This document shows positions 16,999 through 25,744 of a stretch of 45,546 nucleotides of DNA, piece by piece (the stretch's first letter is position 1; the number at the start of each line of letters is the position of its first letter). Below the pieces are notes generated by a model. That model worked only from the letters and a program-made list of their open reading frames with translations, did no database searches and was not told where the DNA came from. Origin of the DNA: Coriobacteriales bacterium (GTDB lineage Bacteria > Actinomycetota > Coriobacteriia > Coriobacteriales > Atopobiaceae); contig JAQXQO010000154.1 of assembly GCA_029101205.1 (NCBI GenBank), forward strand, positions 1 through 45,546, given 5' to 3'. The position numbers were made by a program, and so were the translations under genes.

Positions 16999-17968
16999 CT
17001 CTGCAGACGCCTCCAAGGCTTCCGCCGGCACCCCCGGCGGCGGCAGCCCCTTCACGGGTGAGGCGGCCGCTCGTCACGCGTCAAAGCTAAAGAGCCAGGA
17101 CCACGTGGCCACTGGCATCATCACAGCCATCGTCGCCCTGGTCATGATTATCCTGGCCGCCATCGTCATCTACATCCTGGTACTGGGCGGCGGCAAGCTG
17201 TTCGACGGCCACTTCCTGACCGCGAAGGCCGAGAGCGTAAAGGCCGGCGGCGGCATTGGCCCCGAGCTGTTCAACTCGTTCTACCTGCTGATCATCACCC
17301 TGATCATCTCGGTGCCTATCTCCCTGGGCGGCGCCATCTTCCTGGCGGAGTATGCCCCCGAGAACGCCTTCACCGCTGCGGTGAAGACCGCCATCGAGAC
17401 CCTGAGCTCGCTGCCCTCCATCGTGGTCGGCCTGTTCGGCCTGCTGCTGTTCGTGCAGCAGTTCGGCTGGGGCTACTCCATCCTTTCGGGCGCCCTGGCT
17501 CTGACGATGTTCAACATCCCCATCCTGGTGCGCACCATCCAGCAGGCGCTGGAGGACGTGCCGCGCAGCCAGCGTGACGCCGGCCTGGCCCTGGGTCTGA
17601 CCCGCTGGGAGACCACGACTCACGTGCTGCTGCCGGCCGCTATGCCCGCCATCGTCACCGGCATCGTGCTTTCCGCAGGCCGCGTGTTCGGTGAGGCAGC
17701 TGCCCTGATCTACACGGCAGGCCAGTCCGCACCCGCGCTGGACTTCGCGAACTTCAACCTGGCCAGCGCTTCTTGCCCGTGGAACCTCATGCGCCCGGCC
17801 GAGACCCTGGCCGTCCACATCTGGAAGATCAACTCCGAGGGCCTGATTCCTGACCTCGACGCCATCTCCAACGGCTCCGCTGCCGTCCTGATGGTGTGCA
17901 TCTTGGCCTTCAACCTGATAGCCCGCTGGGCTGGCAAGGCCCTGGGAAGGAGGCTGACCGCAGAATGA
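16991..17968 (+). CDS. pstA: Phosphate ABC transporter permease PstA
   Basis: Partner permease of PstC. The 325-residue protein starts at 16991 inside the end of pstC, with AAGGGAGG as ribosome binding site. The first 35 residues are a cytoplasmic Ser/Gly/Ala-rich tail. Membrane segments begin at GIITAIVALVMIILAAIVIY. The words SLPSIVVGLFGLLLF and the loop DAGLALGLTRWETTTHVLLP are typical of PstA. Its stop overlaps the next start as ATGA. Confidence 0.95.
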   Translation: MTSSADASKASAGTPGGGSPFTGEAAARHASKLKSQDHVATGIITAIVALVMIILAAIVIYILVLGGGKLFDGHFLTAKAESVKAGGGIGPELFNSFYLLIITLIISVPISLGGAIFLAEYAPENAFTAAVKTAIETLSSLPSIVVGLFGLLLFVQQFGWGYSILSGALALTMFNIPILVRTIQQALEDVPRSQRDAGLALGLTRWETTTHVLLPAAMPAIVTGIVLSAGRVFGEAAALIYTAGQSAPALDFANFNLASASCPWNLMRPAETLAVHIWKINSEGLIPDLDAISNGSAAVLMVCILAFNLIARWAGKALGRRLTAE

Positions 17969-18792
17969 GCACCTCTACCATGGATGCCATCACCGATGCC
18001 GGCGTGGACAACGCCGCAAAGGGAAAGGCTGGCGACGTGGTCCTTTCGACCAAGAACGTCACCGTGCGCTACAACCTGACCAAGGAGGCCCTGCACGCTA
18101 CGTCGCTGGACTTCCGCAGCGGCGAGTGCACCGCGCTCATAGGCCCCTCGGGCTGTGGCAAGTCCACCTTCCTGCGCAGCCTGAACCTCATGAACCGCGA
18201 GATCCCGAAGTGCCGCATCGGCGGCGAGATCTGGTACCACGGCCAGGACATCAACGCCCCCGGCGTGAACCTGTTTGAGCTGCGCAAGCACATTGGCATG
18301 GTGTTCCAGCAGCCCACGCCCTTCCGCAAGTCCATCCGCGAGAACATCCTGTTTGCCCCCAAGCGCCATGGCCAGACGGACAAGGCGGTGCTGGAGGAGC
18401 TCCTGCAGAAGAGCCTGGAGGGCGCGGCCCTTTGGGACGAGGTCAAGGACAAGCTGGACCAGTCGGCCCTGGCTCTGTCCGGCGGCCAGCAGCAGCGCCT
18501 GTGCATCGCGCGCACCCTGGCCATGAACCCCGACGTCATCCTGCTGGACGAGCCGTGCTCCGCACTGGACCCCATCTCGACCTTCGCGGTCGAGGAGACC
18601 ATCCGCGACATGGTGCAGCGTGGCATCTGCGTCATCATCGTCACGCACAACATGGAGCAGGCGGCTCGCGTGTCCAACAACACGGCCTTCTTCTACCTGG
18701 GCGACATGGTCGAGTGGGGCCCGACGAAGCAGCTCTTCTCGGTACCCAAGACCAAGCGACTGAACGACTATCTGACCGGAAGGTTTGGCTAA
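17965..18792 (+). CDS. pstB: Phosphate ABC transporter ATPase, first copy
   Basis: One of two adjacent PstB-type ATPases. The 275-residue protein has the Walker A loop [10 protein letters not shown]-loop [10 protein letters not shown], signature LSGGQQQRL, Walker [14 protein letters not shown] and the switch His in VTHNMEQA. The word [12 protein letters not shown] after Walker A is diagnostic of PstB. It starts at 17965 with the ATGA overlap from pstA, and its stop overlaps the next start by one base (TAATG). The two ATPases are clearly different in sequence, so a heterodimer or condition-specific use is possible. Confidence 0.94.
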   Translation: MSTSTMDAITDAGVDNAAKGKAGDVVLSTKNVTVRYNLTKEALHATSLDFRSGECTALIGPSGCGKSTFLRSLNLMNREIPKCRIGGEIWYHGQDINAPGVNLFELRKHIGMVFQQPTPFRKSIRENILFAPKRHGQTDKAVLEELLQKSLEGAALWDEVKDKLDQSALALSGGQQQRLCIARTLAMNPDVILLDEPCSALDPISTFAVEETIRDMVQRGICVIIVTHNMEQAARVSNNTAFFYLGDMVEWGPTKQLFSVPKTKRLNDYLTGRFG

Positions 18793-19613
18793 TGGCTATG
18801 AGCGACAAGGAAACGAACACGGACCTGGTATCGGGCGTGGCGTCCTCGTCGGAGGCTGCGGTCGACCCGGCGGACGTGAAGATCTCGGTGCAGGACCTGC
18901 ACCTGTGGTACGGCGACTTCGAGGCCCTGAAGGGCATCAGCCTGGACATCCCGCGCAACAAGGTCACGGCTTTCATCGGCCCCTCCGGCTGCGGCAAGTC
19001 CACGCTGCTGCGCACACTGAACCGCATGAACGACCTGGTGGAGGGCATTCGCTACCAGGGAAAGATTCTGCTGGACGGCCAGGACCTGTTCCAGCAGGAC
19101 GCCACCGAGGTGCGCCTGAAGGTGGGCATGGTGTTCCAGCACCCCAACCCCTTCCCGCTGAGCATCTATGACAACGTGGTCTACGGCGCCCGCCGCCACG
19201 GCATCAAGGGTAACCTGGACGACCTGGTCGAGAGCTCGCTGACCCGCGCGGGCCTGTGGGACGAGGTCAAGGACAACCTGCAGGCTTCGGGCCTGGGACT
19301 GTCCGGCGGCCAGCAGCAGCGTCTGTGCATCGCGCGCGCCATCGCCATGCACCCCGACGTTCTGCTGATGGACGAGCCCACCAGTGCATTGGACCCCATC
19401 TCGACGGCTATGATTGAGGAGCTCATGACCGAGCTCTCCCGCGACACCACGGTCGTCACCGTGACGCACCACCTGCAGCAGGCCGCTCGCGTGGCCTCCC
19501 GCACGGCGTTCTTCCTGCTGGGCGAGCTGGTGGAGTACGCTCCCACAGCCCAGCTGTTCAGCAACCCGCAGGAGAAGCGCACCGAGGACTACCTCACAGG
19601 AAGGTTTGGCTAA
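18792..19613 (+). CDS. pstB: Phosphate ABC transporter ATPase, second copy
   Basis: Second PstB, 273 residues. It has Walker [10 protein letters not shown], the PstB word [13 protein letters not shown]-loop [10 protein letters not shown], signature LSGGQQQRL, Walker [14 protein letters not shown] and switch His VTHHLQQA. It matches canonical PstB more closely than the first copy, which has Cys in DEPCSALD. Both copies end in the same DYLTGRFG, so they come from a tandem duplication followed by divergence. The start at 18792 overlaps the stop of the first copy. Tandem pstB genes are known in some Firmicutes. Confidence 0.94.
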   Translation: MAMSDKETNTDLVSGVASSSEAAVDPADVKISVQDLHLWYGDFEALKGISLDIPRNKVTAFIGPSGCGKSTLLRTLNRMNDLVEGIRYQGKILLDGQDLFQQDATEVRLKVGMVFQHPNPFPLSIYDNVVYGARRHGIKGNLDDLVESSLTRAGLWDEVKDNLQASGLGLSGGQQQRLCIARAIAMHPDVLLMDEPTSALDPISTAMIEELMTELSRDTTVVTVTHHLQQAARVASRTAFFLLGELVEYAPTAQLFSNPQEKRTEDYLTGRFG

Positions 19614-19615
19614 TC

Positions 19616-20293
19616 ATGAAGACCAGAACAGAGTACCTGGGCCAGCTCGACCGACTGAACGAGCACCTCTCGCGCCTGGGCGAGGCAGTGGTTTCCGACA
19701 TCAACGCCACCGGCCGCGCGCTGACGCAGGACGACGAGGGCGCCGGCCAGGGCGTCATCGAGTCCCACAGCTCGACCCTGCGCCTGAAGCGCTCCGTCGA
19801 GGACGAGTGCCTGACGCTGATGCTGCTGCAGAACCCGCTGGCGTCCGACATGCGCTTCGTGACCGCCGCCTTCCGCGCGGTGTCCGACCTGTCGCGCATC
19901 GACGAGACCGCCTTCGAGATCGCCGAGCTGAACCAGGAGCTGCGCGACGAGAAGATCATGCCTCACATTGCGCAGTTCGGCGAGCTGTCCGCCCGTGCGG
20001 CCGACATGGTGAACCAGGCCATGGACGCCTTCATCGAGGTCAACGCCGAGGAGGCAGAGCAGGTCTTTGCCAAGGACGACCGCGTGGACCAGCTGTACGA
20101 CGAGGTGCGCAAGCACATCACCGACGTTCTGCGCCAGGACAACAACGAGGACGCCGTCATGTCCGCGCCCGAGGTGCTCATGATGGCAAAGTACTACGAG
20201 CGCATGGGCGACCACGCGCAGCGCATTGCCGACTGGGCCATCTTCCGTGCCACGGGCAAGTATCGTGGACGCGGCATCGGAGGGTCTGAGTAA
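19616..20293 (+). CDS. phoU: Phosphate-signalling protein PhoU
   Basis: A 225-residue all-helical protein with two PhoU repeats (first from about residue 16, second from about 120). It shows the words VEDECLTLMLLQNPLASDMRF and, in the second half, YYERMGDHAQRIADW, the family's metal-binding E-x-x-x-D pattern. PhoU links the Pst transporter to the sensor kinase and shuts off the regulon when phosphate is plentiful. It starts 2 bp after the pstB stop and is followed 2 bp later by the response regulator. Confidence 0.95.
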   Translation: MKTRTEYLGQLDRLNEHLSRLGEAVVSDINATGRALTQDDEGAGQGVIESHSSTLRLKRSVEDECLTLMLLQNPLASDMRFVTAAFRAVSDLSRIDETAFEIAELNQELRDEKIMPHIAQFGELSARAADMVNQAMDAFIEVNAEEAEQVFAKDDRVDQLYDEVRKHITDVLRQDNNEDAVMSAPEVLMMAKYYERMGDHAQRIADWAIFRATGKYRGRGIGGSE

Positions 20294-20295
20294 CG

Positions 20296-20991
20296 TTGGT
20301 CTACTACGTTGAGGACGACACGAACATCCGCGAGCTGACGCTGTACGCGCTCAAGCAGGCCGGCATCGAGGGGCAAGGCATGGCAAACGATGCCGAGTTC
20401 CGCCGCGCCTGCGCCGAGCGCAAGCCCGACGCCATCCTGCTGGACATCATGCTGCCCGACACGGACGGGCTCACCATCCTGAAGCGCATCCGCCAGGACC
20501 CCTCGCTTTCGCGCGTCCCCGTGATGATGCTGACGGCGAAGGACACCGAGCTGGATACGGTTCGCGCGCTGGACGCGGGCGCGGACGACTACCTGGCCAC
20601 GCCCTTCGGCATGCTGGAGCTGGTCAGCCGCGTGAAGGTCATGCTAAGGCGGACGCGCCTGTCGCATGCGCAGGAGATCGTGGACGAGCACCTGCAGGTG
20701 GGGCCGCTGGACCTGTGGCCGTCCCGTCGCGAGGTCACGCTGGACGGCAAGGAGCTGCAGCTGACCATGCGAGAGTTCGACCTTCTGGAGTTCCTCATGC
20801 GCTCGCCCGGCGTCGTGTTCTCGCGTGAGACGCTGCTACAGCGCGTGTGGGGCTGGGACTTCGACGGTGGCTCGCGCACGGTGGACGTGCACGTGCAGAC
20901 GCTGAGATCAAAGCTGGGCGACCCCCACAAGGGCGGCCACTCCGATCTGATCGAGACGGTCCGCGGCGTGGGCTACCGCCTGCGCGCGTAG
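20296..20991 (+). CDS. PhoB/OmpR-type response regulator lacking the conserved Lys
   Basis: A 231-residue regulator: receiver domain (1 to about 115) and winged-helix DNA-binding domain (about 130-231, with LTMREFDLLEFLMRSPG and RTVDVHVQTLRSKLGD). It starts with TTG at 20296, 11 bp after GGAGGG; no ATG or GTG fits, because the first residues VYYVEDD are already the receiver's first strand. Acidic residues Glu6-Asp8, phospho-acceptor Asp50 (AILLDIMLPD) and Thr80 are present. However, the near-invariant Lys of the YLxKPF motif is Thr102 (YLATPFG). The DNA codon is ACG, one base from AAG. It probably controls the phosphate regulon with the kinase at 22651. Signal transfer may be altered. Confidence 0.9.
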   Translation: MVYYVEDDTNIRELTLYALKQAGIEGQGMANDAEFRRACAERKPDAILLDIMLPDTDGLTILKRIRQDPSLSRVPVMMLTAKDTELDTVRALDAGADDYLATPFGMLELVSRVKVMLRRTRLSHAQEIVDEHLQVGPLDLWPSRREVTLDGKELQLTMREFDLLEFLMRSPGVVFSRETLLQRVWGWDFDGGSRTVDVHVQTLRSKLGDPHKGGHSDLIETVRGVGYRLRA

Positions 20992-21345
20992 GTGCGGCGC
21001 GGGTGCCGCGCGGGCGCGTGGCGGGCGCGTGGCGGCGGCCTGTCCGTTGCCACCCCGTACCAGCACCTAGCCGTTGCCACCCGTTGCCCCCCCGTACCGG
21101 CGCCTAGCCGTTGCCACCCCGTACCAGCTAGGGGCGTTCCGCTGCTCTGGGCGCCCTTCTTGCCCGCTGGGGTGACTGGACTGCCTCGCTGCGGAGCTCG
21201 ATTGGTGGGGCGTCCTCGCTGGCGCCACTTATGGCGACCCCTCGCTCCGTATGGTGGTCCATGATGGGACCCTCTCGCGCGGAGTCCCTTCTTGTGACTG
21301 CCCCACCTATGGTAATTCCCTCGCATGGCGGCCCCCTCTTACGGT

Positions 21346-21402
21346 GAGAGGCACAGTTCGATACGTTTTTCCTCGCGAAAACGTCCGAAACTGTGCCTTT
21401 CG
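21346..21402 (+). repeat. 56-bp palindromic element, copy 1
   Basis: Ends GAGAGGCACAGTT and AACTGTGCCTTTC are inverted repeats. Inside is a second inverted pair, ACGTTTT and AAAACGT, around CCTCGCG. Read in this direction it differs at about three positions from the reverse complement of the copy at 25945-26000. The match continues outward to the left as CTTACGGT. It has the look of a REP- or MITE-type mobile palindrome. Confidence 0.8.
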
Positions 21403-21571
21403 CTGCGTTTGAGGGGGCGTGCAGCAGCTACGTTGCTCCCGTGCTGTCGACATACCGGTGACGTGCTGCGGACTGCCCCGCTGGGGGCTGGCTGTTCAGT
21501 GCCGATGGGCGCAACCTTTTCAGGTTCGAGTACCTGCGGGATGGTATGCAGCCACTGCTTTCAACAGCGCT

Positions 21572-22050
21572 TTCTGCAAGGGTGCCAGGTGCGAGTGTGG
21601 AGGCACCCGCAACTCGGATTCCTGTCAGTACCTTCTGCAAGGGTTGGAGGTGTGAGCGTGGACGCACTCACACCTCGGACCCCTGTGAGTGATTTCTGCA
21701 AGGGTGCCAGGTACGAGTACCCGAAGGTCGGAAGTTTGCGGGGGTCAGTTTTGCCCTTCTCACAAAAGTCCAGGTAGATGGCTTGGCCAATAATGGTGAC
21801 TCCCCAATCCGGACTCGCTTTCTGCAAAGGTGGCAGGAGTGGGTACTCATACCTCGGACCCCTGTCAGAAGTCCCTGCAAGGGTGCCAGGTGCGAGCGTA
21901 GAGGCACTCGCAACTCGGACCCCTGCAAGACGATTTCTGCAAGGGTGCCAGGTGCGAGCGTAGAGGCACTCACAACTCGGACCCCTGCAAGGTGATTTCT
22001 GCACGGGTTGGAGGTGTGAGTGTGGATGTACTCACAACTCGGACCCCTGT
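21572..22050. repeat. About 61-bp tandem array with conserved hairpin
   Basis: Units begin with TTCTGCAAGGGTGCCAGG or close variants at 21572, 21633, 21694, 21820, 21873, 21935 and 21997. Steps are 61, 61, a longer interrupted step, 53, 62 and 62 bp. Most units end in ACTCGGACCCCTGTCAG-like sequence. The middle holds an inverted repeat: GAGGTGTGAG/CTCACACCTC in unit 2, TGCGAG/CTCGCA in unit 5 and TGTGAGT/ACTCACA in unit 7; units 1 and 6 have one mismatch. The unit length is not a multiple of three, so no protein repeat is conserved. Confidence 0.8.
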
Positions 22051-22650
22051 CAGAAGCCGCCTGGTCAGAACCCGACCGGTCAGAAGCCGCAATGGGGGGT
22101 GGTGGGTTCGGATGCCCACATACTGCTTGTCTGCCAGGATTTATTTCTCTAGAAAGAGTTTCTAGCAAGGGGTTTCTAGCAAGGGGCCTCTGATAAGGGG
22201 CCGCTAGCAGGCGAGCGATGGACTTATCTAGCGCGGACGGCGGACGGCGGACGGCGGACGCGGGGGCGCCGGTGCATGAGAGGTGCCCCGCATCGCTAGA
22301 CGCTCTTGTCCAGATGGCGGATGTGGCCCAGATGGCAGATGTGGCCCAGATGGCGGCTGTGATGGCGGCTGTGGCTGAGAATGCAGCCGAGGTTGTGACT
22401 GAGGATGTGGCCGAGATGGCGGCGCTGGCTGCTCGCGTGTGAGCTGGCGAATTGGTACGCGTAAGGCAAAAGAAAGCCTGCTGAGCAGGTTTAAGCCCAT
22501 GCTTGCCGACCGAGTAAGATGTCGTTGTGGGCGGCTGTCAGTGATTGAGGTGCCCGCAGGCGGAGATGATGACTGCCGTAGCTTGTCAGCATTCTTGGCG
22601 GGTGCTTGCTGATTGATTCTGGTTCGCGTGCTGGTTCGTGAGGGGCTGCA

Positions 22651-24702
22651 ATGGAGCTGGATTTTGGTTCGGGTGGTGCGCTGGGTTCGAGCGGCGCCCT
22701 GGGCTCGGTGGGCTTGTCTGGGTCAGGTAGCGCTCTGAATTCGAGCGGCGCCCTTGGTTCGCGTGGAGTGCTGGGCACGATACACGCGCTGGGGTTTGGC
22801 GGAGCCGTAGGCAAGTCCTCGGAACTGGGCAATGTAGGCACTAGCAAGAAGGGCTTGGCTGTCTCGGGAGCGTTTGCCAGGGCAGCGAATCCGAAAGCGG
22901 CGAATGCAAAAGTCGTGGGCGCGGCACGCGCGGACGTAGGACGTGCGGGCGCGGCACGTGCGGACGCGATGCGTGCAGACGTGGACGCAGACGCGAACGA
23001 CGCTGGCCAGAAGCCCGAAGGCCGCCCGACCCCTGCAGCCAGCTCGGCCTCGGCCGGCAGTAGCATCGAGTCGTCGACCCAGCCCGACGACTCGCTTTCC
23101 GATGAATCGTCGACCTCCGGCGGCCCTTCTCGCCCGCCGGCGTCGCGCGGGCGCGCGCCGTCGCTGACTTCGCGCATATTCGTCGCGTTGCTGGTGATGT
23201 CGGTGGTCGCGGTCGTTTTGGCCACGTTGGTCAGTGCAATCGTGTACCAGAACAGCTTGATGGATGACGCACAAAGCCAGCTGGCGCGCGAGACGTCGGT
23301 GCTGAGCCAGGCCATCGAGCAGGCAACCGACGGCCAGGGGTCCACGGCGCAGACCTCCAGTGAGACCTCCAGCGGCCAGACCGAGCAGTCCGTGCTCGAG
23401 AACCTGCAGCTGGGAGACCTGCGCGCCACGCTGGTCGACTCGGATGGCACGGTGCTGTATGACTCGCAGGGCGACGCTGCCACCATGCCCAACCACCTGG
23501 ACCGCCCCGAGGTGGCTGAGGCTCTGTCCACGGGCAGGGGCTCCACCGTGCGCAACAGCTCGACCATGGGAAACATCAGCATCTACCAGGCGGTTCTGCT
23601 GAACTCGGGCCACGTGCTGCGACTCTCGATCGACCGCGAGGGCGTCGTGACCATACTGCGTGGCGACCTGTGGGTCGTCGCCGGCGTCATGCTGCTGCTA
23701 GCGGTGGCGGCGTGGATCGTGGCGATGGTTCTCTCGCGCAAGCTGGTGCGCCCCATCCTGAACATGTATCCGTCCGAGGTGTCCCTGCGCCAGGCGCGCG
23801 AGGCTCGCGACCGCGGCGAGTCCATCCGCCCGATGGATGCGTCGGCCGCCATCCACACCGGGGCCCCGCGCGACGACGCGGACGACGACCTGCTGTTGGC
23901 GCCCGCCGTCTCGCCCTATCGCGAGCTGGACCCGCTGACCCAGCGCATCAACAACCAGCACGCGCGCCTGGTGCGCCAGATGGACCAGCTGCGTGACGCG
24001 GACTTGATGCGCAGCGAGTTCACCGCCAACGTGACGCACGAGCTGAAGACCCCGCTGCAGTCCATACCGGGAGCCTCGGAGCTCATGATGGAGGGGCTGG
24101 TGAAGCCGGAGGACGTCGAGGACTTCTCGCGCCGCATCTACAAGGAGGCGCGCCGACTGTCGGACCTGGTGAACGACATCCTGATGCTGTCGAAGCTGGA
24201 TGACACCGAGCGCAACAGCATCGACTCTGCGCGTGCCAATAGCGAGCCGGTGGACCTCTTTGCCGTGACGCACGACGTCGAGCAGCGCCTGGGGCCAAAG
24301 GCCGACGACGCCGAGGTCGAGCTGACGCTGGACGGCAGCCGCGCGGTGGTCATGGGCATGCCGCGCCTGATAGACGAGCTGATCTCGAACCTCATCGTGA
24401 ACGCCATCCGCTACAACCATCCCGGCGGCTACGTGCGCGTGTGGGTGGGACACGTGGCAGGCCGTCCGACCGTGCGCGTCAGCGACACGGGCATCGGCAT
24501 AGCCCCCGCCGACCAGCAGAAAATCTTCGAGCGCTTCTATCGCGTCGAGAAGTCCCGCAGCCGCGCCAGCGGCGGCACTGGCCTGGGGCTGGCCATCGTG
24601 AAGCACGCCGCTGCCTTCCACCACGCGTCCGTGGACGTGCAGAGCCAGCTGGGCCACGGTTCCACGTTCACCGTGACGTTCCCGCCCCTGCCCGCGGACT
24701 AG
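22651..24702 (+). CDS. PhoR-like sensor histidine kinase
   Basis: A 683-residue kinase, likely partner of the regulator at 20296. Residues 1 to about 170 are low complexity (LGSSGALGS-type repeats, then Ala/Arg/Asp and Ser/Pro stretches). A membrane helix follows (IFVALLVMSVVAVVLATLV), then an external sensor domain of about 130 residues and a second helix (VAGVMLLLAVAAWIVAMVL) with a HAMP-like segment. The dimerisation box is SEFTANVTHELKTPLQSI with His463. The ATP-binding domain has NLIVNAIRYNHPGG, DTGIGIAP, FERFYRV and GGTGLGLAI. All catalytic boxes look intact. The ATG at 22651 has GAGGGG nearby, but the poor N-terminus means a later start is possible. Confidence 0.9.
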   Translation: MELDFGSGGALGSSGALGSVGLSGSGSALNSSGALGSRGVLGTIHALGFGGAVGKSSELGNVGTSKKGLAVSGAFARAANPKAANAKVVGAARADVGRAGAARADAMRADVDADANDAGQKPEGRPTPAASSASAGSSIESSTQPDDSLSDESSTSGGPSRPPASRGRAPSLTSRIFVALLVMSVVAVVLATLVSAIVYQNSLMDDAQSQLARETSVLSQAIEQATDGQGSTAQTSSETSSGQTEQSVLENLQLGDLRATLVDSDGTVLYDSQGDAATMPNHLDRPEVAEALSTGRGSTVRNSSTMGNISIYQAVLLNSGHVLRLSIDREGVVTILRGDLWVVAGVMLLLAVAAWIVAMVLSRKLVRPILNMYPSEVSLRQAREARDRGESIRPMDASAAIHTGAPRDDADDDLLLAPAVSPYRELDPLTQRINNQHARLVRQMDQLRDADLMRSEFTANVTHELKTPLQSIPGASELMMEGLVKPEDVEDFSRRIYKEARRLSDLVNDILMLSKLDDTERNSIDSARANSEPVDLFAVTHDVEQRLGPKADDAEVELTLDGSRAVVMGMPRLIDELISNLIVNAIRYNHPGGYVRVWVGHVAGRPTVRVSDTGIGIAPADQQKIFERFYRVEKSRSRASGGTGLGLAIVKHAAAFHHASVDVQSQLGHGSTFTVTFPPLPAD

Positions 24703-24848
24703 CGCAGGAGGGCAAGAAGGGCTAATAAGGGCTGACGTGCCGCACTGAGCGGTTCGCCAAAGAGGGTCGCCGGTCCGATCGGGCGATCCACGAAGAATAG
24801 GCACCGCGCTCTGTGTATCGGCATGAAAGGTTGGCCATACCTATACCA

Positions 24849-24882
24849 AAGCGGGCCAGGCACCGAAGTGTCTGGCCCGCAT
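24849..24882 (-). terminator. Terminator downstream of tRNA-Gln
   Basis: On the minus strand GCGGGCCAG pairs with CTGGCCCGC and the stem is extended by ACAC/GTGC-like pairing around a CTTCGG loop, followed by TTTGG. It begins nine bases after the tRNA 3' end. Confidence 0.75.
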
Positions 24883-24890
24883 GGTTTCCT

Positions 24891-24965
24891 TGGCTGGGAT
24901 ACTAGGATTCGAACCTAGGTTACAGGCACCAAAAACCCGTGTCCTGACCACTGGACGATATCCCA
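24891..24965 (-). tRNA. tRNA-Gln (TTG)
   Basis: Read on the minus strand, the acceptor TGGGATA pairs perfectly with TATCCCA and is followed by G and an encoded CCA. The T arm (CCTAG GTTCGAATC CTAGT region) and a short D arm (TCC/GGA) can be drawn. The anticodon stem CGGGT/GCCTG has the 7-base loop TTTTGGT, giving anticodon TTG. The first pair T1-A72 is a known feature of bacterial tRNA-Gln. It is 75 nt including CCA. Confidence 0.92.
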
Positions 24966-25065
24966 ATGCATCGCTGCGTTGGGTGCAGCCAATGAACCAG
25001 CTTAGTCTAACAGGAGCCGCGTCGTTTGGCGAGGTCGTCAGTGTACTTTTCGCCGATTGCAATGG

Positions 25066-25744
25066 CGGCTGAGCGACGGCCGCGGAGCCGTTGATCCGTC
25101 GGCTCCGGGCGGCAGCTATGGAGCAGTGGCTCAGAGCGACGGCTGCATGGCTATAGCTTCAGCAACTGCCGCTGGGTTGCAGCTCCAGGCAACGGCTGCG
25201 ATGCTGTGGATCAGATCAACGGGCGCGCGGCCTCGAACTGCGAGTGATGGTCGCCCGGTCGTTGCTCAGCTCTGTGTACGGGTGGACCTCCGCGGCGCAG
25301 CCCATGCCGATTTGCAGGTGCTGCTGCAAAAGTCGGACCTTTGGGCGCCCACCCCTGGGAGTTTTGCAGTGGCCGGATTAGCCCCTCACGCAAAAGCCCA
25401 GGTCAGAGGCCTGGGCTTTCAAAGACAAGAAAAACTGAATGCAGAAGTGGGAGGTGTGGGCGCCCATCCCTCGACCTTCTGCAGCAAGTCCTGCAAAGGT
25501 GGGAGGTGTGGGCGCCCCGATCCGTACTTTCCGCCCGTCCATGCGCAGACGTGGCGGCTGCGGGTACCCACACCTGACAGGTTTGCGCAGCCCCCGAACC
25601 CCAGGTCGGGGCGCCATGAAAAAATGCCTGGTCAGAGGGGGTGTCGGAGAATGGCGCCCGGCATGTTCATCAGCCTGAGCGCAGACGTGGCGGCTGCGGG
25701 TACTCACACCTGACAGGTTTGCGCGGGGGTGCGCGAACGTGGCG
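25066..25744. other. Repeat-rich spacer downstream of the tRNA promoter side
   Basis: No gene is supported. TGGGCGCCC-centred palindromic cores occur at about 25340, 25453 and 25505, the last two inside GGGAGGTGTGGGCGCCC and 52 bp apart. A block of about 48 bp (GCGCAGACGTGGCGGCTGCG, then GTACYCACACCTGACAGG) is present at 25543-25590 and again at 25679-25724, differing mainly at one base of the central GTACC/GTACT. TTGCGC flanks both copies. Confidence 0.55.

Larger units (their letters stand above)
20992..22650. other. 1.66-kb repeat-filled spacer inside the pho locus
   Basis: No convincing gene. From left to right: a CCGTTGCCACC(C)CGTACC repeat in three copies (about 21045-21135); short TATGGYGG/CCCTCGC words (21225-21330); the 56-bp palindromic element (21346-21402); the 61-bp array (21572-22050); GTCAGAAGCCGC words (22047-22090); a GGACGGC heptamer run (about 22233-22260); and an 18-bp repeat CAGATGGCGGATGTGGCC (about 22312-22370). 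A 74-codon open frame at 22218-22442 only reflects these repeats. Confidence 0.6.

Noticed and set aside
21572-22050. CRISPR array
   Set aside because: Units are imperfect along their whole length, there are no distinct spacers between constant repeats, and no cas genes are in the window. The same holds for the 31-bp arrays.
21561-22168. Overlapping minus-strand frames with repeated Thr-Trp-His-Pro-Cys words
   Set aside because: They come from the 61/62-bp array. The unit length breaks the frame, so protein repeats are not kept.
22218-22442. A 74-codon small protein with QMADVAQMAD repeats
   Set aside because: It lies wholly on 7-bp and 18-bp DNA repeats and has no ribosome binding site.
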